Notes under the pieces: generated by a model
Seen by the model: only the letters and a program-made list of their open reading frames with translations
Told to the model about the DNA's origin: nothing
Database searches by the model: none
Part shown: positions 1 through 9,519 of the stretch, piece after piece
How the letters are laid out: each line of letters opens with the position of its first letter
Position numbering within the stretch: the stretch's first letter is position 1
From: CBDCBA01 sp965214125
GTDB lineage: Bacteria > Planctomycetota > Phycisphaerae > Tepidisphaerales > Tepidisphaeraceae
Assembly: GCA_965214125.1 (NCBI GenBank)
Contig: CBDCBA010000034.1
Location: forward strand, 1-64,000
Direction: 5' to 3'
Length of the DNA stretch: 64,000 nucleotides
Made by a program: the position numbers and the translations under genes

Positions 1-2
1 GC

Positions 3-2636
3 AACGTGCTGTCGGTGATGCAACGCCTCAAAACGGAGATCAACGCCATCAACGGCGACGACGGCCTGCTCGACCAGTACGCCCAGCTCAACGGCATGCC
101 CGCCGGAAGCATTCGATTGGCGCAGGTGTACGACCAGACGCTCTACGTCGACCAGGCGATCGAGATGGTCCGCGGCAACCTGCTCATCGGTGCCGGGCTG
201 GCCGTCGTCGTGCTGCTGCTCTTCCTGCGGTCGCTGCGCAGCGTGGGGATCATCGCCCTGGCGATTCCGACGAGCGTGCTGGGCGTGGCGATCGCGATGG
301 TCACGCTCGGGCGGACGATCAACATCGTCAGCCTCGCGGGGGCGGCCTTCAGCGTCGGGCTCGTGGTCGACAACGCCATCGTGGTGCTGGAGAACATCTA
401 CCGCCACCTCGCCATGGGCAAGCCGCCGCCCAAGGCCGCCTACGACGGCACCAAAGAGGTCGCCCTGGCCGTGCTCGCCAGCACGCTGACGACCGTGGTC
501 GTCTTCATCCCCGTGCTCCTGATCGAGCAGCAGGTCGGCCAACTCTTCCGCGACCTGGCGATCGCCATCTGCGCGAGCGTGCTCATCAGCTACGTCGTCA
601 GCATCCTCGTCATCCCGTCGGCGGCGGCGTTGCTGTTGAAGCAGAGGGATGTGGGAGCGGAGGAGGTGGAACGCGGGCAGAGATCCGAAGGCAAACTGGC
701 GCAGGCGAAACGGAAGGTGTCTAGCGTGTTCTCGCCGGTGCTGAAGGCGTTTGGCGTGATTCCGAACGCGATCGCCGGCGCGGTTCACGCGATCAACGGG
801 TCGTGGCTGCTGCGCGGCGGCGTGCTGACGGCGGCGATGGCGCTGGTGGTGCTGGGCGTGTGGTTCCTGTTGCCACCATTCGATTACCTGCCCAAAGGCA
901 ACCGCAACATCGTCTTCGGCCTGGTCGCGCCGCCGCCGGGGTACAACGTCGACCAAATCGACCGTTTGGCACGCAACGTCGAGGAGAAGGCCCGGCCTTA
1001 CTTCGAGGCGGGCGAGCGCGTGCGGAGCGGCGAGAGCTCCCTTGAGGACGCCGCCGCCAATGTGCCGGCCATCCCGGTCGGGCCCGGCGAGGCGATCCGC
1101 CCGCCCCCGCTGGAAAACTACTTCATCGTCGGCCTCGCGCCCCAAGACACGATCTTCCACGGCGCGATCAGCCTCGACGACGAGCGCGTGGTCGACCTGC
1201 TCCCCCTGTTCAACACCGCCACCGCCGACGGTGCCGTGCCGGGGGCGTTCGGCTTCGGCTTCCAACTGCCGATCTTCCGCCTCGGCGGGGGCAGCGGGGC
1301 GGCGGTCAAGATCGACCTGACCGGCGAGAGCCTCGACGAAGTTACCGCCGGCGCGGGCGCCCTGTTCGGCACGCTCATGGGCGCCTTCGAAATGCAGGCG
1401 CAGATCCAGCCGAGCCCGCTGAACTTCAACCTGCAAGGCCCCGAGCTGCAACTGCGTGTAGACGACGACCGCGCCAGCGATGTCGGCCTGACCACGCAGG
1501 ATGTTGGCCTGGCCGTGCAGGCCAACGGCGACGGCATCCTGCTGCGCGACGGGTACAAGTATACCGACGAGCTGCGCGACGTGGTGATCGTCACGCGGTC
1601 CGCCGACGCCGGCGAGGCAATGGGCGACTTGTCGGCCGCCTCAATCGCCACGCCGTACGGACGGACCGTGTCGCTCGGCGAGGTGGCCGAGGTGGTGCGC
1701 ACGTCGGCCCCGACCTCCATCCTCCGCGTCGCCGGCGAACGGGCGGCCACGCTCGAAGTCACCGCGCCCGAGGGCATGCCGCTGGCGACGGCCGTCGAGA
1801 CGATCAACAACGCCGTCGCCCAACTCCGACAGGGCGGCGCGATCCCGCCGACGGTGAACGTCGACGTTGCCGGCACCGCCGACGCGCTCAGCGAAATCCA
1901 GGACACGCTGCTCGGCGACGGCACGATTCTCGGCACGCTCACCAGCAGCGCTGTGCTGGCGTTGATCTGCGTCTACCTGCTCATGTGCGTGCTGTTTCAA
2001 AGTTGGAGTTACCCGCTTGTGATCCTGATCACCGTGCCCCTGGCCACGTTCGGCGGGTTCGTCGGGCTGTTCCTGGTGAACCTGTGGAGCGAGGCCAGCC
2101 GCTACCTGCCGGTCACCAACCTCGACGTGCTGGCGATGCTCGGCTTCATCCTGCTGACGGGCACCGTGGTGAACAACGCGATCCTGATCGTCGAGCAGGC
2201 CCTGAACTTCCTGCGCATGAGCGGCAACGAACTCGACGAGGCCTGCGTCGACTGCCACGGCGAGAAGACCGACAAGGGCATCGGCCCGCGACGGGCGATC
2301 ACCGAGGCGACCCGCAGCCGCGTGCGACCCATCTTCATGTCGATGCTCACCAGCGTCGGCGGAATGCTGCCGCTGGTGCTCATCCCCGGCAGCGGCACCG
2401 AGCTTTACCGCGGCCTGGGCGCGGTCGTCGTCGGCGGGCTGGCGATTAGCACGCTTTTCACCCTTTTCGTCACGCCGGCCCTGCTGTCGATGGTAATGGA
2501 CGCCAAGCACGCCCTTGGCATGAAGCTGGCGACGAAGGGCATCGATGATGCCGAGGAGGTCCCGCGACCTGCCGCCGACCGCAATCAGCAAACGCTCGAC
2601 TTCGCCAACACGAACGGCCGGGGGGTGACGGCGTGA
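3..2636 (+). CDS. RND-family efflux transporter permease subunit (5' end outside window)
   Basis: Inner-membrane permease of a tripartite resistance-nodulation-division pump, which exports substrates using the proton gradient. About 876 residues are visible against a usual length near 1,040, so the first ~160 residues lie upstream of the window. The helix after the first porter domain carries GLVVDNAIVVLENI and the equivalent C-terminal helix carries GTVVNNAILIVEQ. These align with the AcrB proton-relay helices (VDDAIVVVEN and AKNAILIVE), but the second Asp and the Lys are Asn here. The C-terminal repeat ends with the conserved RSRVRPIFMS and LSTLF-type helices. A ~20-residue insertion in the cytoplasmic loop near residues 747-765 contains a CVDCH motif. 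The stop overlaps the start of the next gene (GTGA), which suggests translational coupling. The periplasmic adaptor gene is presumably upstream. Confidence 0.93.
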   Translation, partial: NVLSVMQRLKTEINAINGDDGLLDQYAQLNGMPAGSIRLAQVYDQTLYVDQAIEMVRGNLLIGAGLAVVVLLLFLRSLRSVGIIALAIPTSVLGVAIAMVTLGRTINIVSLAGAAFSVGLVVDNAIVVLENIYRHLAMGKPPPKAAYDGTKEVALAVLASTLTTVVVFIPVLLIEQQVGQLFRDLAIAICASVLISYVVSILVIPSAAALLLKQRDVGAEEVERGQRSEGKLAQAKRKVSSVFSPVLKAFGVIPNAIAGAVHAINGSWLLRGGVLTAAMALVVLGVWFLLPPFDYLPKGNRNIVFGLVAPPPGYNVDQIDRLARNVEEKARPYFEAGERVRSGESSLEDAAANVPAIPVGPGEAIRPPPLENYFIVGLAPQDTIFHGAISLDDERVVDLLPLFNTATADGAVPGAFGFGFQLPIFRLGGGSGAAVKIDLTGESLDEVTAGAGALFGTLMGAFEMQAQIQPSPLNFNLQGPELQLRVDDDRASDVGLTTQDVGLAVQANGDGILLRDGYKYTDELRDVVIVTRSADAGEAMGDLSAASIATPYGRTVSLGEVAEVVRTSAPTSILRVAGERAATLEVTAPEGMPLATAVETINNAVAQLRQGGAIPPTVNVDVAGTADALSEIQDTLLGDGTILGTLTSSAVLALICVYLLMCVLFQSWSYPLVILITVPLATFGGFVGLFLVNLWSEASRYLPVTNLDVLAMLGFILLTGTVVNNAILIVEQALNFLRMSGNELDEACVDCHGEKTDKGIGPRRAITEATRSRVRPIFMSMLTSVGGMLPLVLIPGSGTELYRGLGAVVVGGLAISTLFTLFVTPALLSMVMDAKHALGMKLATKGIDDAEEVPRPAADRNQQTLDFANTNGRGVTA

Positions 2637-4132
2637 ATCGACTGCGTTCCTTACTGATGTTGCTGGTCGCCTGCCTGGGCTTGGCGTCCTGCGCGGTTGG
2701 GCCCGACTACGAGCCGCCGACGGTCGTGATGCCGGCGCAGTGGCGGGGCACCGGCGGCCCCGGCGGCGCGGCCGTGACCGACGCGGCCGTGGGCGATCTC
2801 GCCGCTTGGTGGGAGCGCTTCAACGACCCCCAACTGTCGGCGCTCGTGGAGAAATCGCTCCGCCAGAGCCCCAATCTTGCCGAAGCCGCCGCCCGCGTGC
2901 TCGAAGCCCGCTATCGCCGCGCTGCCGTTGCGGGCGAACGCGTTCCCAGCGTCGCGCTCGATGCCAACTACACGCGCAGCCGGCAGAGCGAGACGATCGG
3001 CAACGCCGCCAGCGGCCTGGCCTCCTCCGGCGCGGGGCCGGGCGGCGGGGGGTTCTCCTTCGACCCGGAAACCGACCTCTGGAGCGCCGGCGCCTCGCTC
3101 ACGTGGGAGCTCGACATCTTCGGTCGCGTCGGCCGCCGCGTCGAGGCCGCCGACCGGCGCACGGAGGTGGAACTGGCCGACTTCTACGCCGTTCAGGTCG
3201 CCCTCGCCGCCGACGTCGCCCTGGCCTACACAGACGTTCGACAGCTCCAGAACCGCGTGCGCATCGCCCAGGAGAACGGCCGGCTGCAACGCTCGGCGCT
3301 GGACCTCGCGACCGCCCGCTTCGACAGCGGCCTGACCACGCGGCTCGACGTCGACCAGGCCGAGGCCAACCTCCGCCAAACGCTCGCCCGCGTGCCCGAG
3401 CTCGCCGCGCAGCTTCAGCAGGCGAAGAACCGCCTGTCGCTCCTGACCGGTCAGGTGCCCGGCGCAGTCGATACCGCCGTCGGCGACGAGGGTGCCGTCC
3501 CGACGCCGCCGGATGCCGTTGCACTGGGTGCCCCCGCCAACCTGCTGCGCCGCCGGCCGGACGTCATCTTCGCCGAACGCGAACTCGGCGAGAGCGTCGC
3601 CACCCTCGCCGCGGCGCGGGCCGACCAGTACCCGCGCTTCACCCTCGCGGGCAACTTCGGCTTCGCCAGCGACGACCTCGGCGACGTCTTTGATTGGGAC
3701 AGCCGCACGTTCGGCGTCGGACCATCATTCACGTGGCCGATCTTCCAGGGCGGCACGCTTCGCGCGCTCGCCGCGGCGGAGGGGGCGGTCGTTCAGCAGC
3801 GCGTGGCGGCCTACGAGCAGGCGTTGCTCGTCGCGTTGCAGGAAGTCGCCGACGCCTCCGCCGCCTTCGGCCGCGACCGCGAACGCCGCGTCGAACTGAC
3901 AATCGCCGTCGATGCCGCCAACCGGGCGGTGTCGCTGGCGCAGGCGCAGTACGAGCAGGGACTAGTCGAGTTCGACCGCGTGCTCGACGCCCAGCAGACG
4001 TTGTTCGCCGCGCAGGATGCCCTGGCAATCGCCGACGCCGCCGTCACCGCCAACGCCATCCGCCTCTACCGCGCCCTCGGCGGCGGCTGGGACGCGCCCG
4101 CCGCTGCCACGATGCGGCCAAGCTCCGGCTAA
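2633..4132 (+). CDS. Outer membrane efflux lipoprotein (NodT/OprM family)
   Basis: The 499-residue outer membrane factor completes the RND pump as the trimeric exit duct. The N-terminus is a lipoprotein signal with hydrophobic residues 7-18 and the lipobox LASC, so Cys20 should be lipidated. It is followed by AVGPDYEPP, the usual start of mature NodT-type proteins. Two TolC-type repeats are visible: one around residues 75-270 and one around residues 300-485 (LLRRRPDV, the conserved tag of the second repeat, then YPRFTLAGNFGF and VGPSFTWPIFQGG). The GTG start overlaps the stop of the permease gene by four bases. Length and motifs are normal, and the frame is intact. Confidence 0.95.
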   Translation: MNRLRSLLMLLVACLGLASCAVGPDYEPPTVVMPAQWRGTGGPGGAAVTDAAVGDLAAWWERFNDPQLSALVEKSLRQSPNLAEAAARVLEARYRRAAVAGERVPSVALDANYTRSRQSETIGNAASGLASSGAGPGGGGFSFDPETDLWSAGASLTWELDIFGRVGRRVEAADRRTEVELADFYAVQVALAADVALAYTDVRQLQNRVRIAQENGRLQRSALDLATARFDSGLTTRLDVDQAEANLRQTLARVPELAAQLQQAKNRLSLLTGQVPGAVDTAVGDEGAVPTPPDAVALGAPANLLRRRPDVIFAERELGESVATLAAARADQYPRFTLAGNFGFASDDLGDVFDWDSRTFGVGPSFTWPIFQGGTLRALAAAEGAVVQQRVAAYEQALLVALQEVADASAAFGRDRERRVELTIAVDAANRAVSLAQAQYEQGLVEFDRVLDAQQTLFAAQDALAIADAAVTANAIRLYRALGGGWDAPAAATMRPSSG

Positions 4133-4140
4133 GCGGTACC

Positions 4141-4247
4141 TACATTCAGGCACACCGGGATCCACGGAGAATCGGCAGCACCAAGCCCATTGAGAGGATC
4201 GAGCACCTGCTGCCGGGTAAGGCCATCGGCCCCGGCCGCGCAACTTA
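4141..4247 (+). pseudogene. Relic of IS5-family transposase start plus terminal repeat
   Basis: Just after the efflux operon, the plus strand reads RIEHLLPGKAIGPGRA and then stops. The intact IS5-type transposase at 13059-13840 begins with WARIEHLLPGKATDPGRT, so this is the same N-terminal segment at both DNA and protein level. About 40 bases upstream, acattcaggc at 4142-4151 matches the inner end of that element's terminal inverted repeat. The rest of the element is missing. It looks like an old, mostly deleted insertion of the same or a close IS. It abuts the methyltransferase stop codon at 4245. Confidence 0.75.
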
Positions 4248-5027
4248 GGCGAGCGTGAGCAAAAAGTACGCGTACCGCTCGTCGCCGACGATGGGCTGCT
4301 CCGGGACGAGCACGCAGCAGCGCGGCTCCAGGCCGCAGTCGCGGCAGAGTTGCCAAAAGTCCTCGATTCGAAACGTCGTCGTGTTCGCGAGGTTCAGGCG
4401 ATACGCCCAGCGCCGGCCGCGAGTGGCGGGGTCGCGGGTTTCGTACTTCACCTGGACCAACGCCGCGCCGCCGGGCGCGAGCATGGAGCGGGCAAGGCGA
4501 AGCAGCCGCCCGACGTACGCCGGGCCCGGCACGAGCTCGAGTACGTAGAGGCACAGGAACAAATCGCACCCGCCGATGCCGTCCGCGGCCACCTCGGGAG
4601 CTTCGACGCCTGCCAGCACCGGCGTGAAGCGATCGCCCCATCCCTCGCGTTCCATCTGCCGCCCGCATTCGTCGAGCGTGGCCTGGCTCACGTCGACGCC
4701 GACAAACCGCTCGCACCGCGCGGCGAAATGAACGGCGTTCGCTCCGCCGCCGCATCCCCACTCGACGATGCGGCGCGGGTTGGCATCGAGCCCGGCAAAG
4801 GCGGCACATCGATCCCACAGCTCCAGGTGCGGCCGACCGATCGCGAGCCAACGATCGTCGTCCTTTATGCCGTCGCGCCAGTGGCTGTTGAGGCGAAAGC
4901 GGTCGTCCGCCCGGCCGGACCAGTACCGCGCCGCGGCCCGCGTCACCGCCGCCTCGGTTTGCCGCACCTTCAGGAGTCCGCTGGCGCGGAGCAGAACGGG
5001 TTTGAGGATCTGCTTGAGGCTTCGCAT
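4245..5027 (-). CDS. Class I SAM-dependent methyltransferase
   Basis: A 260-residue cytoplasmic protein with a Rossmann-type SAM-binding fold. Motif I is VEWGCGGGAN at residues 88-97. It is followed by the acidic ribose-contacting strand end (FVGVDVSQ, about residues 107-114), motif IV-like CDLFLCLYVLE (about 154-164) and the post-motif LAPGGAALVQ (about 182-191). The N-terminal ~80 residues have an Arg-rich helical region (AARYWSGR, then HWRDGIK). The closest described type is the methyltransferase domain family 25/11, and the substrate cannot be read from sequence. It is transcribed alone, convergent with the efflux operon and divergent from the dioxygenase gene, with 86 bases between the two starts. 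Confidence 0.88.
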   Translation of the reverse strand: MRSLKQILKPVLLRASGLLKVRQTEAAVTRAAARYWSGRADDRFRLNSHWRDGIKDDDRWLAIGRPHLELWDRCAAFAGLDANPRRIVEWGCGGGANAVHFAARCERFVGVDVSQATLDECGRQMEREGWGDRFTPVLAGVEAPEVAADGIGGCDLFLCLYVLELVPGPAYVGRLLRLARSMLAPGGAALVQVKYETRDPATRGRRWAYRLNLANTTTFRIEDFWQLCRDCGLEPRCCVLVPEQPIVGDERYAYFLLTLA

Positions 5028-5113
5028 GACGTCGCCGGGAGGGCGACCATCAAACTGCCACCGGAACGCGCTCGCGTCCAGTTTTGGGCGGGGGAATCAG
5101 GTAGAGTAATCGC

Positions 5114-5773
5114 ATGGCTGGCCCCACCCGACGCGACCTGCTGCGGCGCTCCACGCTCGGCCTCGCGGCCGCGGGCATGGCCGGGTTGACGCTGCGCACG
5201 AGCGCTCAGCCGACGCCGCAGGCCCGGTCGGACCACGACCTGCCGCCCGACGCCGCCGTCACCGAGCCGAACATCCTCGGCCCGTTCTACCGCGAGCGTG
5301 CGCCGTTCCGCGGCAAGGTCACGCCGCCGATGGCCCAGGGGACGGTGTTGCTCATCACCGGCCGCGTCTGGAGCTTTGAAACCAAAAAACCCATCGCCAC
5401 CGCCACGCTCGACATCTGGCAGGCCGACCACCAGGGCCGGTACGACAACGACGACCCGCGCAACCCGCCGGCCCCCGGCGTCTTCGCCAACCGCTGCCGC
5501 GTCGTCGCCGACGAGCAAGGCCGCTACGAGTTCGAGACGATTCACCCCGGCCGCTACCTCAACGGCCGCCAACTGCGGCCCTCGCACATCCACTACCGCG
5601 TGTCCGCCCCCGACCACGCCGAACTAATCACGCAACTCTACTTCGCGGGCGACCCCGAGATCGCCACCGACCCGTTCGTCCGCCCGTCGCTGATCGTGCC
5701 GCTGACCACGCACGCCACCCCGCGTGGCCCCTACGAGGCGGCCCACTTTGACATCGTGCTGGCGAGCGTTTGA
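5114..5773 (+). CDS. Tat-exported intradiol ring-cleavage dioxygenase
   Basis: A 219-residue protein of the protocatechuate 3,4-dioxygenase/catechol 1,2-dioxygenase superfamily, which uses non-haem Fe(III) to open catechol-type rings between the hydroxyls. The four iron ligands are visible at the expected spacing: Tyr110 (HQGRYDN), Tyr148 (HPGRYLNG), His158 and His160 (RPSHIHYRV). LGPFYRE near residue 55 and DIWQADHQG near 100 are family signatures. The N-terminus TRRDLLRRS followed by an alanine-rich hydrophobic stretch is a twin-arginine signal, so the enzyme is probably exported folded with its metal. Exported intradiol dioxygenases are common in planctomycetes, and their natural substrates are mostly unknown. 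No aromatic-degradation partners are adjacent. Confidence 0.92.
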   Translation: MAGPTRRDLLRRSTLGLAAAGMAGLTLRTSAQPTPQARSDHDLPPDAAVTEPNILGPFYRERAPFRGKVTPPMAQGTVLLITGRVWSFETKKPIATATLDIWQADHQGRYDNDDPRNPPAPGVFANRCRVVADEQGRYEFETIHPGRYLNGRQLRPSHIHYRVSAPDHAELITQLYFAGDPEIATDPFVRPSLIVPLTTHATPRGPYEAAHFDIVLASV

Positions 5774-5782
5774 GCCGGCGGA

Positions 5783-5856
<74 letters not shown>

Positions 5857-6071
5857 GGTTCACACGCCGTGCAGGCGCGGTCCTAGTCTTGAGGGGCGAG
5901 AGCCAGATTTCAAGGCGATCCTCCCGATCGTCGTCGCCAGTCGCGGTCGGGCGTTCAGATGCTTTGCCGCGCCGCCGGAACATTTTCCGGCATCAGCGCG
6001 TCGGGCACGAGGACGGCGGGTCGCTACGGGGCGAACACATCCTGACCTCCGTCGTCCGTGCCTGCGACGCC
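5857..6071. other. Intergenic stretch upstream of tRNA-Glu, no gene seen
   Basis: About 215 bases between the tRNA 5' end and the PEP-CTERM relic. No reading frame resembling a protein was found. It must hold the tRNA promoter, but no convincing -35/-10 pair stands out. Confidence 0.4.
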
Positions 6072-7004
6072 TCAAGCGGCGACTCGCGACGTGCCATTCC
6101 GCCTGGCAGTGCGGCGTCGACGCTGCAAAAGGAAGCCTGTGGCGGCGGCGAAGACGGAAGGGACCGTCGGCTTGGGAACGACCGTGATCGAGCCGTAAAG
6201 GGGGCTGCCGTTCGTCGGCTCGGCGACCGTCTAATCGTCCGGCCTGGCGATGTTGAAGCTCTGCGAGAAGGGGTCATCCGGGACGAAAATCTGGATCGGC
6301 AGCGTCGTGCCGGGCGCGGCGTTCGGGGAAACCTCGATCACGAGGTCGAAGAGCTGGATCGGCGTTCCGGTCACGGCAGTGTCGACTCCCGAGCCGGTCG
6401 CGATCGCGTCGGCGCCGATCAACCCCAACAGGCCAGACTGCGGCTGATCAAGGCCCGTGTTGCCGAAGATAGCGTTGTCCAGCGACGGGCTCGCCAGCGT
6501 GAACTCAAGTGGCAGCTCCGAGAAGCCATCGCTGTCGGCGTCGAAGAAGCCATCCGAGTTGAAATCGACCGGCAGATGAAAGCCGCTGAGGAGGTCGACG
6601 CCGTCGCTCGCGATCGACACGGACACCGTCGCGGTGATGCCGGCGGGAACGATGACATCGTCGATTGTCAGCGGGGTGGCCGCGGGAACGGTCGCCATCA
6701 TCGCAGCCAGGCAGAGTGCGGAGAGGGTCGAATTGGGTTGAAGTGCATTCTCATTTGGTAACGGGGGTACAGGGGCACGCGGCGAGATGCCGGGGTCAGG
6801 CAATGGCCAGAAGAGACGCGTCGGCGTCGTTGAGGAGGGGGCAGCGTCGGTGCCGAAGCGGTCGACCGGCGTCGAGGAAAAGAGCGCGCTCAGCCGCGTG
6901 GCGCGACCGCCGGGCAGAAGCCCGCCGCCGGGCGTCGAGGCGACGAGCGGCACGATGATGGAGTTCTGCTGGTCCCGCACGAACTGCGAGTCGTCCGTGT
7001 TCAT
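6072..7004 (-). pseudogene. Relic of a secreted cohesin-like PEP-CTERM protein with in-frame TAG
   Basis: One minus-strand frame encodes a signal-peptide-like stretch (STLSALCLAAMMATVPAA), then a beta-rich domain beginning LTIDDVIVPAGITATVSVSI and containing DFNSDGFFDADSDGFSE. This resembles cohesin-type extracellular domains. The frame stops with TAG at 6231-6233. The same frame continues past the TAG to a TGA at 6072 and encodes ITVVPKPTVPSVFAAATG followed by FLLQRRRR. This is a decayed version of the VPEP...LLRRRR sorting tail of its neighbours (PEP has become PKP). The upstream part of the frame (residues before STLSA) has no proper start and looks like fused debris. The gene appears to be decaying, having lost both a clean start and its anchor. 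Confidence 0.7.
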
Positions 7005-9040
7005 TACGCGCGTGCCGGCGATGGGATCCTGGTTCTGGTGGACGGCGTCGCCGGAGCGGGTGCTGAGGTTGTTGGGCTACTCGCCGTCGAACACGAGCGT
7101 GGCGGTAAAGGTCAGCACGTCGTAGCCGAAGCCAACCAATGCCGGCACCGCTCCTCCGGTGGTGTCGAGGGCAGTCCAGCCGTTGGCCTCGGCGATGGCA
7201 AACCGCTCGGGGCAAGTGAGCCGCCGACGTCGGTCGAGAAGGTGATGCGAACACGGTCGATGTTGACCCAGGGCCTTCTAAGCCTGCTCCGCTGATCGCG
7301 GGGTAGTTCGTCACGTTGATGACGCCGCCCGAGCCGCGCTTGAGCGCCCCGTAGGCGATTGCATCAGGATCTATTGCTTCCACGAAGACCGAGCCGGTGG
7401 AACCGGTGTTGATGATCGCGCGCTTGCCGATGAGCGCCTCAATGTCGCCCAGCACGCGGACGCAGCTGAAGACGTCGACCCCGGCGTCAACGGTGCGGCC
7501 GAGGGAGCGGGCCAACACCTCGACGGTGCCGGCCTCCACGCGGGCGTCGTAGCCCAGGTGGGCGGAGATGCGGCCGAAACTGTCGGCGGTGCTGCGGAAC
7601 AGGGCGACGTTCAGCACGCCGCCGGTGCCACCGTTGCCACCGTTGGCGTCACTCGTGAGCGTTTCAGTCGCCGCCGCCCGCAGTTTCAGCGCGTTGTCGA
7701 CCCGGATTTGTCGCGCGTCGGATCCCGTACCGATCGTCGCGGTGGTGTTGTGGCCGTCGGTGGCGTCAGCCCTCCCGCCGCTCCCGCCGCTCCCGCCGGC
7801 GACGGTCACGCTGGCCGCGAGGTCCTTGAGTCAACCGTTTTGTTCGATTCGGCCTCCACGGTCAGTCGGCGGGCGTCGAGTCGCACGTCGTTGCCGACGC
7901 GGGCGTTCGTGCTGCCGACGAGCCGGGCGATCGCAAGGAAGTCGGATGCGTTCACGGCGCCGCCCGCACCGCCGCGGGCGGCGGCCGAGACGTTGCTGAT
8001 GCTGTCGGCCAGCAAGAACACGCCCCGGTTCGCGTCGACCGTGGCGCCGTCGCCGATGCGGGCCTCCACGTCGCCCGACACCTCCGCTGTGTTCTTGACA
8101 AGGCTCACGCTGATGGCGCCCACCGTTGCCACGTCAGTGTTCTTGCCGCTCTCTGACTGGCGGTCGGCCGAAGCCTTGACCTCGACACGCCGGGCCTGCA
8201 CGTTCGAGCCATCGTCGAGGGTGGCGGTGACGTCGCCGGAACTGAGCGCCTGGCCAGTCATGTCCCCGGAGGTCACGCCGCCGCTAGCACCGCCGCGGTT
8301 CCGCGCCGTCAGGTGCTCGACCGCATTGGCGTTGACGTGGAGGTTGCCAGAAACGTTGACGCCGCCGTCGCTTCCGGCGGCGCCGATGCTCGCATCGGTG
8401 AGAGCCGTAGCGATCGCGTCGGCCGTGACGATCGGGCCGCCGATGGCGGTGATGCCAACGTCGAGCGTGTCGGCGTCGAGCGTCTTGTCAGCGTCCGCCT
8501 CCACCCACAGGGCGCCGCCGGAGTCGCCGTCGAACTGGCTTTCCGTGGTTACAGCGCTTTGTGAGATCACGTTGATATCGCCATCGACGTCGATCTGCGC
8601 GCCGGTTGCGATCCGGACGGTGATGGCGTCGACGTTGTTGTCGCAGGTTGGCCGCGATGCCGAGGCCGTTCACGACAAATCTGCCCTCCGATTATGCGAT
8701 CACGTTCAGGTCTAAGCCGGCCGTAACAGGCAACTCGACCGATGCGCTGACGATGTTGTTGATCGTGTTGTCCGCGTCGAGTCCCACGCCCGCGTCGCCG
8801 ATCGAAATGCTTCTGGTGGATCGCTAATCGCGACGCTCGCGGAGACGCTGTAGGCCTCGGCGTTGATCAGGGTCAGTTCGACAGTCTAGACATCGAGATT
8901 TCAGCCGCGTTGATGCGGGTCGCATCACCGCGGATGCCGGCCTCGACGATGTTGTCGACCAAACCAGCCGGAATGTCGAGCGCGATGGCAGGGCTGAACG
9001 AATTTGCCGCGACGGCAAGCGCTCCGCCACCGGCACTAGA
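7005..9040 (-). pseudogene. Shattered repeat-rich adhesin/passenger protein relic
   Basis: Minus-strand frames 7806-8570 and 7260-7809 encode Gly/Ala/Asp/Thr-rich beta-strand repeats, e.g. GGVNVSGNLHVNANAVEHL, DVTATLDDGSNVQARRVEV and DVRLDARRLTVEAESNKTV. This is typical of filamentous-haemagglutinin-like or autotransporter-passenger surface proteins. The two frames join by one indel near 7810-7830. More of the same protein is readable in other frames between 8570 and 9040 (SPAIALDIPAGLVDNIVEAG and RGDATRINAAEI). Another debris segment around 7080-7265 reads VGFGYDVLTFTATLVFDGE and then hits a TAG. No frame has both a start and a sorting tail. The original gene was probably far longer than the 2 kb left. 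Confidence 0.65.
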
Positions 9041-9042
9041 CC

Positions 9043-9519
9043 GAGAAGGACTACGCCGATCAGGTCACCGCCGACGGCAACGACGGCAGTACACAGCGGG
9101 TGGTGAGCGAGGCGGGCTGGCATCAGGCAAAGGGCATCGAAGTAACCTTCCGCTCGCTGGTGATCCCGGTCGGCGACGTGATCAGCAGCGAGTACTTCCG
9201 CGCGTGGCAGACGGCCGATCTCGCCTTCGGCAAGTACGCCAAGAACCCGGACCTCGATTTCTGGCCGGCCGAGGATTACACGGACGAGCAGGTGCAAATC
9301 GTGCGCGAACGCGTGATGCCGCTGATGACGGCCGTGCCCGAGGACGGCGTGAACACGATTCTCGTCGGCCACGACGATCTGTTCGAGGCGGTCACCGGCA
9401 TCTACCTCGCGCCGCAGGGCGTCGCCTACGTGCTCGAGCCCGACGGCGAGCGCTTCGAGATCCTCGCCCGCGTGCCGAGCGAGCGGTGGACGGAGCTGGC
9501 AGAGGAGATGAGCAAGTGA
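9043..9519 (+). pseudogene. 5'-truncated histidine phosphatase (phosphoglycerate mutase/SixA-like)
   Basis: The open frame starts abruptly as TEKDYADQVTADGNDGSTQR and runs to a TGA at 9517-9519. It contains SEAGWHQAKGIEV, ISSEYFRAWQTADLAFG and the second catalytic-histidine motif TILVGHDD. These are the middle and end of a histidine-phosphatase-superfamily domain. The N-terminal RH(A/G)E motif that carries the phospho-accepting His is absent. The sequence before 9043 belongs to the oppositely oriented adhesin relic, so a rearrangement cut the gene just upstream of the E-K. A GTG at 9100 could start a 139-residue remnant, but without the first His it should not be active. Confidence 0.7.

Noticed and set aside
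2260..2280. Haem c attachment at CVDCH in the RND permease
   Set aside because: The loop lies on the cytoplasmic side by alignment to AcrB, whereas haem c is attached in the periplasm. It is kept only as an unusual insertion.
6730..6760. Fur/Zur-like box (gcattctcatttgg) upstream of the cohesin-like relic
   Set aside because: Only one half-site is present, with no inverted partner.
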